64,000 nt of DNA from NCBI GenBank assembly GCA_004794655.1, contig SMMW01000126.1, positions 496,001-560,000 of the forward strand. Reading direction: 5' to 3'. A model generated the notes under the pieces. It had not been told where the DNA came from and ran no database searches. It saw only the letters and a program-made list of their open reading frames with translations. The stretch's first letter is position 1. Every line of letters starts with the position of its first letter. Source of the DNA: Marisa cornuarietis (lineage: Eukaryota > Mollusca > Gastropoda > Architaenioglossa > Ampullariidae). This document shows positions 53,064-64,000 of this stretch, piece after piece. Position numbers and translations under genes: made by a program.

Positions 53064-54572
53064 TGTAGCGTACAAGGGGGTATGGCAGTAGGGTATTGTA
53101 TTGTATTTTTTTTTTGACACACAGGTGTGCTTTGGTTTGACACTGCTACGCTGGAAATCACGAGAAATTGAAAGTATCGGTTTTTACTTTATTTCACGTG
53201 CGATCCGAGTAGAGCTCACCATCTGTCCAGGTGGTTAGGGTGTCTTGTTTTTTTAGTCGCTGTCACGCGAGGATCACGAGAAATTTGAAGTTTCAGGTTA
53301 TTGAGTATTTTATGTGCGGTGCGGGCTGAGCTCACCTTGTGGCGACGTAAACAAGGGTGGGTATATTAGACCCGACCATAGCAAGTGGGAGAATTTTCGA
53401 TTTGGTTATTCGATATTCCAGTAATCTTGGTGTGTTGCTGCTAGCTGGATGCTGTCACTGACGGGTGTTCAGTCAACATTCAAGCTTACTAGTCGCCATA
53501 CTGTATGTCGACGTGAGGCGCTAGAGAGAGCGCTGTTTAGTGACAAGAGTTGTCACAGTACTTACTGGTATTCAAGCCGAGGGCTCTGGTTCTACTACCA
53601 GCACAGTACAGGGAGAACATTTGCTGAATTAGGAGGCAGGCGTCTGAGAAATTTCCTGACGTAGACTGAGGGACTACGCCGAGAGCGAGGAAGGCTGTGG
53701 GAAAGTACGGGTGTTGACGGCTGGAGCTGACTATAGACGGCCTGGGGTTCGGCAAAGACGAGTGAAAGGGTGTCCGCGTATCTCCACGGTGGGGAGGATC
53801 ATCCGATACAGCGAGGCTGAATGAGTGACTTGCGTGGTGCGATATCCTACAGACGATATCCATACATTCCGGAGGACCATTGACTTGAGGCTGAGGCATG
53901 GGCTTCCAATGATTTTACACCAAGACGAACAACCCAAACGAAGTAAGACCTTTCTTAAGGTAGAGTGAAGCACCGGGTGACCTTCTTTTCAACCTTCTAC
54001 GGGAGGAATTGTTAAAAATTAATAACCAGAACTTTAAGAAGGTTAAGTGAAGGACTTTATGTTTGAACCTCAATTTTAGAGTGGGTAGAATTTAAGCACG
54101 CGCTGGTGGACTGAGCGTTTTAACCTTCCACAGGCGGTGTTAGGACCTAGTGGTGTGCTACCCATTCTGACTCTGTTATTAGATTATCGTATTTATACGT
54201 ATGTGTGCTGAGCGCACCGAATTCAAGGACATTTGCTCATTTTGTATACTTGATACATTTCTTGCTTCAAAGACATTTGCTCATGGTGTATACCTGTTAC
54301 ATTTCTTGTATGTTCTTTACGTGACCTTGTCCTGCATGTTAATATATTCGAGTGAGGTATTTTCCTGCTAAGCCTACCAGTGACCGTTATGATGTAATGA
54401 TAATTATCATATTACCCTATCCACCTGTTGAGAGACGTATTTTGTGTATTCATTGTGTAATTGATTTGTGACATTGAGTTTAATAAGTATTTGTCTCGCG
54501 GAGGGACGTTCTCACAAGAGTGGTCATTTGTTGCTGTGTTGATTTAACGAATGCGCGTGTCAGCGGGTGACT
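53064..54572 (+). mobile_element. Solo-LTR-like element, family A copy 2
   Basis: It starts TGTAGCGTACAAGGGGGTAT and carries ACACAGGTGTGCTTTGGTTT, GAGCTCACC twice, a TATA-like GGGTGGGTATATTAGACCCG, CCTTCCACAGGCGG with GTGTGCTACCC, TTTGTGACATTGAGTTTAAT and GAGGGACGTTC. Homology to the minus-strand copy ends near AACGAATGCGCGTGTCAGCG. About 20 bp further is GATCCGTGACA, a possible true LTR terminus. No internal coding region of a retroelement is found nearby. Confidence 0.7.
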
Positions 54573-54598
54573 CTTGGTGTGTATGCGGGTGATCCGTG

Positions 54599-54662
54599 AC
54601 ACACACACACGCACGCACGCACGCACGCACGCACGCACAGAGCCACACACAGACACACACAA
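54599..54662. repeat. (CA)n and (CGCA)n microsatellite
   Basis: ACACACAC passes into seven CGCA units, then irregular CA. Confidence 0.9.
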
Positions 54663-55039
54663 GCACACAAACATTATGTGACTTTCGACCTGTCTCACTG
54701 TAAGCTCTGTGTTATAAGGCTAGTCAGTAACATCAGTTCAAACTGTAACTAGCGACATCAGCAACACGACGAAGGCAGCGATGAAAAACAGGATGAGGGC
54801 CCGATGTCCGATATAGGCTAAAAAAATGAACGATTTGTCAGTAAAAAAAGCCTATTTGGAGATCCCCATAAAGACAGGTCTACACAAGACCTTAGTTATG
54901 AAGGCAGCATTAGGAAATGTATCACACAGCACAAGAAGAGTGAGGCACACAAAGATTACCTTATGTGGTATGAGGTCACAGCGTAACCTTTTGTAATGTA
55001 TGTTTGACATGTATGCCTACCGTGATATACATTCAATGA

Positions 55040-57500
55040 TATGCATGTGTCATACTCCCTTAGCTAAAAGAGGGAACATCCATTGGCATGTGGAACGTGC
55101 GCACGTTATACCAGTGCGGAAACGTGCAACAACCCACCCACAAGCTAAAACGGTATCAGTGGGACATTGTGGGACTGGCGGAGGTAAGATGAACAGGATT
55201 TGGGGGAAAGAACAATGGACGACGGCCACAAAGTGTGGTACAGTGGGGAGAACGGCATCCCCGTATCCAGCCGGCTGATCTCCATTCGTGTCTCAGCTAA
55301 GCCACACAATGTCACCATTGTCCAAGTATACGCTCCAACTTCCACACATGGAGACAACGAAGTGGAAGAGTTTTACCAACAACTGGACAAGATTGTCAAG
55401 GCAGTTTCGAAAAAGGACATCTTGGTTGTACTCGGAGACTGGAACGCAAAGATTGGTCCAGACGCCTACCAGCAATGGGCAGGAACGGTGGGAAAATTTG
55501 GCCTTGGTGAAACCAACGACAGGGGCATCAGACTCCTAGAGTTCGCACAGAGCCAGAGACTTACCTTAGCCAACACATTATCAAGGATGGCCACGTGGCA
55601 CTCATCAAACGGATTGGTCCATAATCAGATCGACTACATCCTACTGCCGAGACGCTTCGAATCCAGCATCAACAAGGCCATGAGTAATGCAAGGACCTGT
55701 ACAACTACCAGCTGAAGACCGACGCCAATATTCTCCAAAACAACCAGCCTAGAGACAGAGAACCTGCAGACCTGCCAGTCCTACGGGAAGAGGTCGAAAG
55801 AGCTGTACATAGTTTGAAGGGAGGAAATTCACCTGGCTTTGATAACAGATAGTTTGAGCTCCACGACGCGTAGGGAGACGTGTGCGGCAACGAGAACGGC
55901 GAGCCTCTAAGCCTACCCGTTGTGAGAAAGCGATTGGTTGGATTTTGTGGATGTGATGATGTAGGGCGCAAATTCCCGTGACGCTACAGGTTGCCGCTCC
56001 CGCACGCGTCGTGCGAGCGCTGAATCTCAAACTCTCTAATGTACCAGCTGAGCTGCTCAAGCAGGGTGGGGAAGAAACAACAAAGGCCCTAACTGTCCTG
56101 TGCCAAAGAGTCTGGGAGCGCAAGGAATGGCCCAGAGAATGGACGAAGTTGCTAATCATACCCCTCCCAAGGAAAGGAAACAGCGAACAGTGTCAGAACT
56201 ACAGAACCATAAGTCTTATCAGTCACCCAAGCAAAGTCATGTTGAAGGTCGTACAGAACCGCATCAGAACCACCGCAGAAGAGCTGCTAGCAGAAGAACA
56301 TGCTGGCTTCAGACCACGTAGAAGCACAGTTTAGCAGATCTTCGAATGTCGTCTTCTTATAGAAAAGCATGTTCATCATCAGCGGGACCTTTACCACAAC
56401 TTCATTGACTTCAAAAAGGCATTTGACAGAGTCTGGCACGAGTGGCTATGGCATGTGATGCAAAAATTCAATATCAAAGAAGCCCTCGTCCAAGTTGTTG
56501 AAGCGCTGTATAACAGCTGAACAACCAAATAGGAGCTAACCTTCGCACCACAGTAGGGGTACGTCAAGGATGTCCCCTATTACCCGTGCTGTTCAATACA
56601 TTTTTGGAGAACATCATGCTCGAAGCTCTTCATGACCATCATACTTTCATCTCAATCGGTGGAAGACGAATCTGCAACCTACGCTTTGCAGATGACATAG
56701 ATCTGTTAGCAGGTTAGAACAAGGAACTGATTGACGACAGCTCAAATGCATATGGAATGGAGACCAGCTCTGAAAAGAGCAAAGTTCTGATCAATGGCAA
56801 CAGCAAAGCAGAGATCTTTATGAACGGAGTACAGCTCTAAGAGGTAAACAGCTTCAAGTACTTGGGAGCCACCTTCTCCAAGGACGGCAGCTCAAGGCAA
56901 AATATCCGCATCAGGATCGCAACAACAACAGCAGCAATGGCTAGGATAGATAGGATCTGGCATAGGCACACGATAAGGTTCACTACCAAGTACAGGCTGT
57001 ACAAATCTCTGGTAGTGCCGGTCCTGTTCTACGGATGCGACACGTGGCCTATGCTCGCCGAAACAGAAAGGAGAATCCAGGCATTCGAGAACAAGTGTCT
57101 GAGGAGGCTGCTCCGGATCTCATACAAAGAACATAAACCAACGACTTTGTAAGAAAGAAAATTGCCACACTCGTAGGACACCAGGAACCTCTACTATGAA
57201 CAGTCAAGCGACGGAAGCTGGTCTTCTTTGGCCATGTGACCCGGCACGACACCTTGTCGAAGACTATCCTTTAAGGCAACTTGGAGGGTGGCCAACACCG
57301 CGGTGGTCAGAGAAAGAACTGGCTTACGAACATCAAAGACTGGACTGGTCGTCCTGCACAGGACCTGCTGACTATCCCCCACAATAGGCAAGAGTGGCGG
57401 CCCCCGTCAGCTGCCGCGTCTATCCATGTTTTCCCCCAACGCCAGGTGCCAGGCAAGGCACGACTGACTGACTCCCATAGTCATCGAAATGTGACAAGAG
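55040..57500 (+). mobile_element. RTE-like LINE with endonuclease and RT, multiply broken
   Basis: The endonuclease begins near 55085 (WNVRTL-like start) with QWDIVGLAEVR. It then shifts frame into 55200-55715, with ISIRVSAKPHNVTIVQVYAP, LVVLGDWNAKIG and QIDYILLPRRF. After an apparent deletion near 55690 the pre-RT segment KTDANILQNNQPRDREPADL continues to NSPGFDN, where a MITE is inserted. RT resumes with VPAELLKQGGEETTKALTVL, WTKLLIIPLPRKGN, HAGFRPRRSTV, FIDFKKAFDRVWHEWLW, GVRQGCP, LRFADDIDLLAG and FKYLGATFSKDGSS to LFYGCDTWPMLAETERRIQA. Stops and frame changes are frequent. It differs from the RTE-like fragment at 28827-30560, so at least two such families are present. Confidence 0.85.
55846..56036. 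mobile_element. 191-bp MITE inserted in the LINE, TAA target duplication
   Basis: TAA occurs at 55843-55845 and 56037-56039. The enclosed segment has inverted ends AGATAGTTTGAG / AGAGAGTTTGAG and subterminal CACGACGCGT/GCACGACGCGT arms. Removing the segment with one TAA restores a continuous LINE reading frame across Gly-Phe-Asp-Asn-Val-Pro. A 3-bp TAA duplication is the habit of PIF/Harbinger-type elements. Noncoding. Confidence 0.85.
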
Positions 57501-57745
57501 TTTGAAATTTGGAATTTTAGCGCTCATGAGCGAAATTCTGTGAACTAGAGAGGATGCAACCCACATCTGATTCATCTGACTGCTTATTTAACCCTCTAAC
57601 GGCCGTGAAATTTTTTATAGCGTTAACCACCCTTTGGCCATTCATTTTCACGATGAAAACGCACACACTGTGGAAAATGCAATACTTATATTATTAAACA
57701 CCACAATCAGTGTAATTAACATGTACCACAAATTACAATAACAAA

Positions 57746-60700
57746 GACAAAGACAAAGACAAACTTTATTGTTTAGGCCATCGGCCCATAACAGGAGGGT
57801 GACATGATGACTTTGCACATTTCTAATGCATTACGCAAAATATACTGCAACATATGTAATATATAGAGCATACAGTTATATAATGTAATATATTGTTGCC
57901 TCTCAGGCAGATCTATGTGGGTGCTAAGATACTACTTGCTTAAACATCAGATAAAGATGTAGGGAAGAACAAATTTTTGCTTAGGCCATCGGCCCGTACT
58001 ACAAGGGGTGGTAATCACATTATAATCTTTACACTGCGTGCAAAAAATAGGCATAGTAAATTCATAGACTTCATAGAGTTATAGAGCATCGTTTCGGGAT
58101 TATAATGCCTTTAAGATGTAAAGTGCAGTGTTACATATTATCTTCCTACTATTGCTGCTAAGTAGCAATGTTAACTTAAACATTGAAGGATTTCTATAAA
58201 ATTTTGCAGGTATATAATTATCTCGAAAAACAGCATACCTGGGACACATAAACATAAAATGAAGTTCAGTTTCCTCCATATCTGTACAAAATGGACAGTT
58301 GAAATCAGATAACGCCTTGCGTGTGTGCCTAAAGGTGTGAACTTTTATTGAAGAAACACCTGTTCTAAATCTGATGAAAGCACTTCTAATTTTGGCATTT
58401 CTTAGGTAGTACAGATGATGACTATCATTAAAAGAAGATCTAAACGAATTATAGAAATGATACCGTTCGTTGGAAGATATGGTAGAATGCCATTCTTGTT
58501 GATAACAGTCTTGGAGTCTCCTCTTAAAAATTGTAACAAATAATTCAAGGTCTCCAACGCTTTGGTTTTGCCAGACATGCCCAAAGCCATAGCGATACAA
58601 CAAAAAACATATAGAAGAAGCCCATGTTATCTTGTTTTGGTCATGTATGTTTAACAACATTTTGTAGGCTTTATGTGGCAGTCTGCTTGGAGACATGCTC
58701 AGAATATGTAGCCAATATTTAATACTTTTTACATATACAGTCACATGTAAGGGGTATCTTGATGTTTCTCCATAAACTAGGGCATTAGGGGTTTGTAGTG
58801 GGACTCCCAGAAATCTTTTTAAAGCGAAAGTGTGAACTGTTTCTACTGATTTGAGATTGGCAACAACTCCCCATACCTCTGCTGCATACGTCATCATAGG
58901 AAGAATCTGACAGTCAGTTTTAGGAAAACATCAGGAGCATGTTCCCCAATAGACCATAGCGCCCTAAGGATTCCAACTACACCCTTTTTGGCTCGACTAG
59001 CCATATCATTTAAAGCATGGGAAAAGGACAAACGGGTGGACATGTAGATACCCAAATATTTATACATGTTTAAAACTGATATATTTTGGACTCCAAATAC
59101 CCATTTCTCATGGTAAAAAATGAAACCGCCATTTCTAAATACTACAATGTTAGACTTATCTAAATTAACTACTAAACCTAATTTACATGATGTATCTCTC
59201 AGAACATTAAGCTGGTTCTGCAGACCAGTAACAGTATCCGAAATTAATGCCACGTCATCTGCAAAAAGCAAAATAAATATTTCTAAGATATCTGGATTTA
59301 GCTGTATTCCATGTTTACCCCTGTCAATTACATCTTTTGCTAACTCATTAATAAATAGTGAAAACAAAACAGGGCTACAAATTTCTCCCTGCTTTAAACC
59401 CCTGGGACATAGAAAAGATTCTGTTACATCACCTCCTACTTTTACCTTAGCTTTGACGCTATTATACATTCCTTTTATAGCTTTATACATTCTTCCTCTC
59501 AACTTGTTCTTATTCAGTAGTCTCCAGAGTTTTTCCCGTATAACTGAGTCAAATGCTTTTTGAAAGTCAATAAATGCCACATACAATTTCTTTCGGCTAA
59601 CAAGTTGCTTCTGGGCTAACGCAAATAAGGTAAAAATGTGGTCAACAGTGCTATAATTTCTTCGAAAGCCTGCCTGTACATCGTTGATTTTTTCGTTTTT
59701 ATCTATCCATTTACTTAGTCTTTTATTTAGAATGTAACTATAAATCTTGCTGCAAATATTTAAAAGTGAAATTCCTCTGTAATTATCGGGCTTATCTACC
59801 TCTCATTTTTTGTAAAGTGGTTGAATTAAATAAAGCTTCTGTCCATGAAGTTGGGTATACACCATTACTAAATATCTTGTTAAAATACTTTGTCAGAAAT
59901 GGTACTACTAGGGCTGACAAGTTCTTAAAAAACTCGCCTATTAATCCATCCGGCCCAGCTGCTTTACCATTCTTCAGGGCATTAATGGCATCTGCAATTT
60001 CACTTGTTAAAATGTCCGAGTCAAGCTCTGAGAGTGAACTATCATCTTCGTCCTCCTCAACTCCTTCGTTAACAAATAAAACCGACAAATCGCGATCATG
60101 GGTAACGAGATCAGGCTGTAGGTCTTTATCCTGGTCTACACCCGGGAGATCGTTAAACACCTTAAAAAAATGGTTGAACCATTCGTCTTTACTAATTTTA
60201 TTTTGAGTTGTCTTTTTCGAGAGGAATTTTTTAATTGTCCCCCAAAAAGCTTTAGGATCTTTATTGTGGTTCTTGAGGGTTTCTACGGTACTATTTTTAT
60301 ATTTTTCCTTCTTCATTTTTATAAACGTATTGTAGAGCTTTCTTTTTGTTGTATAATGGAGATTAGTGACCGCTGTTTTTTTTCTTCTAAACGTCCGCAA
60401 GCAATGACGCACCTGTTTCCTTTTTTCCCTTCATTCGTTATCGAACCATGGTTGGCTTTTTTCATTACCTGCTATGATAACTTTTTTCATGCACTGGCCC
60501 ATTATTAGAAGTCCCTCGTTGAACTTGCTAATAGCTGCATCAATATCCGAGTCAATGAGGTGAGTAGCATCATTAACCTTTTGATTAACATGTTCCGACT
60601 GGGTAAGTGTAAGAAACTCTTCACGTCTATTTTCATCCCAAATATACTTTCTGGTTCTATAACTACAAGGAACTGCGTAGGGAGGCACGTGAACTTTGCT

Positions 60701-61380
60701 AGATGCCCACATCATCATTTCGACTGGCATGTGTTTTGATTCATGTCTACTAACCACTTTAAGAGAAAAGCAAAGTTTTTGGAGTTCACTTGAACCAATA
60801 AAATAGTCAATGACACTACAGCCAGTGGCTGATATGTAAGTAAATTCTCCACAAGAGTCCCCGTTAAGAGAACCGTTTAAGATCGACAGATTAAACTGTT
60901 CGCATATACTCAATAAATATCTACCAAACACATTGACAGTTTCGTCTTTAGAAAAACGCCTACCAAAAGACATAGTACTGTTATCGAAGATTTCGTCTAT
61001 TACATCACAAGGGAGGCAATCCCCAACAGGACATTCTTTTCCTATCCTTGCATTAAGGTCTCCAAGTATGATCAGAAAATGGTCACCAAAACGTTCAAAT
61101 AAATCAAGCAGGCACATTTCTAACAGGGACACTCCATTAGTGATTTCTGTGTCATTATAGTAAGGAGAATCAATAGGTGGCAAGTAAGCACCTAACACCA
61201 TGATATCTCTAGATACACCGAAGAGATGTCTAGATATTTTAAGTACGACTATATTATCATATTTAGTACTAATTTGTTCAACGTAGGTACTTAGTTCCTT
61301 TCTGACAAGAAATACAACACCACCAGAGAGCCGCGCGTTATTAGTAGGTGACAGCTTTATGCCGGGAGCTATGTATGCGT
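57746..61380 (-). mobile_element. 5'-truncated LINE with 18-bp target-site duplication
   Basis: The same 18 bp, ACAAATTACAATAACAAA, lies at 57728-57745 and 61381-61398. The 3' end abuts the left copy with a (GACAAA)n-type tail. On the minus strand are an endonuclease part (GIKLSPTNNARLSGGVVFLV, IILGDLNARIGKE, VIDYFIGSSEL; the N-terminus is lost at the truncation), a pre-RT region KKEKYKNSTVETLKNHNKDP with INALKNGKAAGPDGL, RT with FIDFQKAFDSV, GLKQGEICSPVLFSLFINEL and LLFADDVALIS, and a C-terminal zinc knuckle CPFCTDMEETELHFMFMCP. Four open pieces are separated by only a few lesions: a TGA near 60431, a frame change and TGA near 59800-59825, and a one- or two-base shift near 58895. The clade is uncertain; an I/Nimb-like group is possible. 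Confidence 0.9.
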
Positions 61381-61549
61381 ACAAATTACAATAACAAAAC
61401 ATAGTAATGTTACACGAAGAGTTTGTATCGTAAGATTTGATTAGACTTTTCTTCCTAAATCTGAAAAAAACTGAGAACATGTTGTTTGCTTAGGCCTACA
61501 TTTTGCTATTGTCACAAAAGTCAAAATTATTCAGGCTGAAAAAATCTGG

Positions 61550-62540
61550 TTACTGCCGAGCACATAAGTCACATACAAGCTTTGTATGAACTCCACACAA
61601 AAATCTCCCACAACAACCACAATTGTCTCTAACTTTCTTGTCGTTCGATCTCGGGGGACAAAAGAAACAACGCTGTCGCTTTATTGGCAGTGGAGTTGTA
61701 TTTTGTGCAGCTGTTGAAGGCTGGGAACATGATGGAGCTTGTGTATATGTATAGTGTATAATGTGCCTTATTCTCCACGTAATATTCTTCTTCCATAGAT
61801 TCCATAGAAGTCCAACAAGTTCCTCGCCAGTTTCATCAGAGAGATTCGCCGTTTGTGACTTTAGCCGCGTTGCCACTCGAGATTGAGGAAACAATGTAGG
61901 CATTCAAGGCGCTGATATCCACCATGTTGTAGAAGATTACCAATGGCCATCTTCTTGTCTTCCCTTTCGTGGTGTAGTAGCGAACCAGTTGGCCAATTGT
62001 GTCGACGCCACCTCTTGTTTTGCTGTAATCCAAAATCAACTGAGTCTTTTTCTCATCCGTGGTGTTGGAAACATCCGGTTGATCATGAGAAGTGCTTAAA
62101 GTAACTACTACCTTGTCTTTCTGTGGGAAATAAGAATCCAGCATCCCATGATCATGAAAAGCGAAGAATGTAGTATTTGTTTCCTTCTCCTTTGTTTCTG
62201 TAAGAGCGCGTGGAATCTCTTTTCTGGTTTTATGAATGGTCCCCAGCAAGGTAAGCTTTTAGCAAGAAGTTTCCCTCAGAGATCATGTCTAACACAACTC
62301 TTTCGCCCTGGTTCTGTTCTTTTGGTCGATCAGGTCTTCTTCCCGTGTATACGTATATATTCAAATCAAGACATTGTGCTGTCACAGCAGACCCAGATTT
62401 GTATACCTTATTTCTTTGGCTTGTTGGGAATGTATTCTTCCTCATCTTTATTCCTAGAGTCATGATCGCTACTACAATCACCGTAAAATTAGGAAGAAAG
62501 TTTTGTAGGGTCCACCACTACGCGAAGAATTTTCTTGACT
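61550..62540 (-). pseudogene. piggyBac transposase, C-terminal half
   Basis: On the minus strand, 62481-62230 reads KVYKSGSAVTAQCLDLNIYV and DRPKEQNQGERVVLDMI. In a shifted frame, 62249-61836 reads LGTIHKTRKEIPRAL, KVVVTLSTSHDQPD, DYSKTRGGVDTIGQLVRYYT, GKTRRWPLVIFYNMVDISAL and NAYIV, the end of the DDE_Tnp_1_7 fold including the GGVD region with its Asp. A further shift (61903-61550) gives LLWNLWKKNITWRIRHII and the cysteine-rich C-terminus RCFFCPPRSNDKKVRDNCGC...LCGVHTKLVCDLC. The N-terminal half with the first catalytic Asp residues is absent, and there are two frame changes, so it is not a functional transposase. Confidence 0.85.
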
Positions 62541-62935
62541 GAAGAAAGAGGGGAAGTGGAGACCAAAGTAGGTTCTAAAAGGACCCTCTGAGTAATTCAA
62601 CTCAGAGATAAGGAGTTCTGTTAGGTCATGCACAGACAGGGAAGGCGAAGGAAATCATTTGAATGACACGAAATTTATTTCTTGGAATTTATCCCTAAGC
62701 ATATGGCGTTTATACCTGGGGGTCCATGCAGACTCCACAGGTGTTTAACAATAGAATTTCAATTTTCGCTACGACTTTTTCAGATATTTGAAAACTCATT
62801 TCATCTATGATGAGTCGATCACTAAAGTGTAAATGTCAAACAATTTCAAGATGTTGAGATGAATGGTTCGCGTTTTATAAATAGCGAAACTTCGGTTGGG
62901 GTTCGTATGGACCCCAGCGGCCAATAGAGGATTAA

Positions 62936-64000
62936 ATGGGGGAAGGGGGTGACAAAGACAAACATACAAATATGCAATACGGTTTAGAAACATCACCGGC
63001 AAAAATGTTCTATTACACTTTGTCATAGAACGTTGTAGCACTTCGTCTTACACATTGAATAATACACTAAGAAATGATTTTTGAATGAGTATTATCGCAC
63101 CAGCAAAATTAAGACCTGGTTTTGATAACTTGATATCTGGGAAGTGTAGGGTTATCATTCTTTGTTGATATTCGCAATCGAAGTACACAAATGCACACAC
63201 AGTTATCTTCCTTCCGCGTGTCACATGCAGGTTGCAGGTGAACACATATCTGTAGACAAAGATATTTTCTGGTATCCTCGAGAATTACTTATTCTTTAAA
63301 CTGACCGAGCGCAGGTATGGCTTGTTTTTTCAACTTCCGTGCATTATAAGGCCTACGTAGATTTTAACCTTAAATTTGATTATCTGAAATGAATGCGTAG
63401 TCATGGTATTTTGCTTATATTTGGAATATGCGGGAGTGTGGGTAAAGGCCAAACCTGTGTGTATATCACCCACCGAGATTGTGAAAGTGTGCTGTGCAAG
63501 TTCCTGTGTGGATGGTGTAAGCTTATCTTTGCAGCTTTAAGTTTCTTGCTCTACTGCTGAGTAAATGAAGCTCGTTGACTGTAAATATTCAACTGAACTA
63601 TTAAAACTTAACAGATTAATTTATATCATAATGCACAGGGTGGAGGCATGGGTAAGATGGTCGCTTGATGACTTTCCAGAACGATCCAGGTCATACTACT
63701 GCGTGCAGCCGTACAATTACTGTACGCATGCATTAGGAAAAGCGAGAGAACACTGCACAGGTGTATACCACAGGTGTTAATCCACAACTACAGAAAGACG
63801 CCTTACATTGAGTTTTTCTAGTGCTCCTTCACGGCAAAGACTTACTTTAGCATTATAACTACAGCTTTTGGAGTTTACGATGTGTAGAGTCTGTCACATT
63901 ATGTTAAAAATATGGCGACAAACGGATCCACTTTAGTCTGTGACCAACATTAAGAGATCGGTTTCCTATCCCCAGCTAACTTTGCGCTGTTGATGAAAGG
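62936..64000. other. No gene seen
   Basis: AT-rich flank of the piggyBac insertion. The longest open frames (65-71 codons) have no recognisable motifs or splice context. Confidence 0.45.

Larger units (their letters stand above)
57592..62931. mobile_element. piggyBac-type element with TTAA borders, containing a nested LINE
   Basis: TTAA at 57588-57591 and 62932-62935 flank imperfect inverted ends: CCCTCTAACGGCCG on the left, and the right end reads TCCTCTATTGGCCG on the reverse strand (11 of 14 match). Inside, on the minus strand, is the C-terminal half of a piggyBac transposase. TTAA-specific insertion is the defining habit of piggyBac. Without the nested LINE and its target duplication the element is about 1.7 kb, so it is an internally deleted copy. 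Confidence 0.75.

Noticed and set aside
63565..63780. 71-codon frame near the window end
   Set aside because: No motif, no splice signals in phase, AT-rich composition like the noncoding flank.

Overview
The window looks like nuclear DNA of an invertebrate animal, with a lophotrochozoan such as a mollusc as a plausible but unproven source. Genes are split by introns of up to about 14 kb. Coding islands sit in AT-rich intergenic sequence full of CA/TG microsatellites, minisatellites, several LINE types, a tRNA-derived SINE, solo-LTR-like blocks and cut-and-paste DNA transposons. I see no bacterial operons, rRNA genes or CRISPR arrays.

Layout. 1-4.5 kb: no recognised gene, but an inverted repeat, a palindromic dispersed repeat and degenerate tandem repeats. 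4.5-7.0 kb, minus strand: exons of a DUF4806-type gene broken by an in-frame stop and a frameshift. 8.2-12.3 kb: a decayed ISL2EU/IS4EU-type transposon with matching inverted ends, a THAP gene (plus) and a SWIM-YqaJ-PHD gene (minus). 12.7-49.8 kb, plus strand: the one large gene that still reads intact. Seven phase-compatible exons add up to 2,427 nt (808 residues) and predict a KH-like domain, a NERD-like PD-(D/E)XK nuclease domain and a superfamily-1-like P-loop helicase/NTPase. Its introns hold nearly all the other features up to 49.8 kb: a second ISL2EU-type element (18.6-25.9 kb, split by an LTR), RTE-like, Rex1-like and L2/CR1-like LINEs, a SINE, solo LTRs, and an 8 kb block between Harbinger-like inverted repeats.

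50-64 kb: a 37-bp minisatellite, further LTR-like copies, a near-complete but broken RTE-like LINE that carries a 191-bp MITE with TAA target duplications, and a piggyBac element bounded by TTAA. The piggyBac was later hit by a 5'-truncated LINE with a perfect 18-bp target-site duplication.

The best candidate for something undescribed is the KH-nuclease-helicase gene. Its nuclease plus helicase architecture resembles prokaryotic defence proteins, so a nucleic-acid sensing or defence role is a reasonable but untested inference. The other coding sequences are transposon proteins, nearly all inactivated by stops, frameshifts, deletions or later insertions. All exon joins, domain names and repeat families were read by eye, without alignment software or a database.
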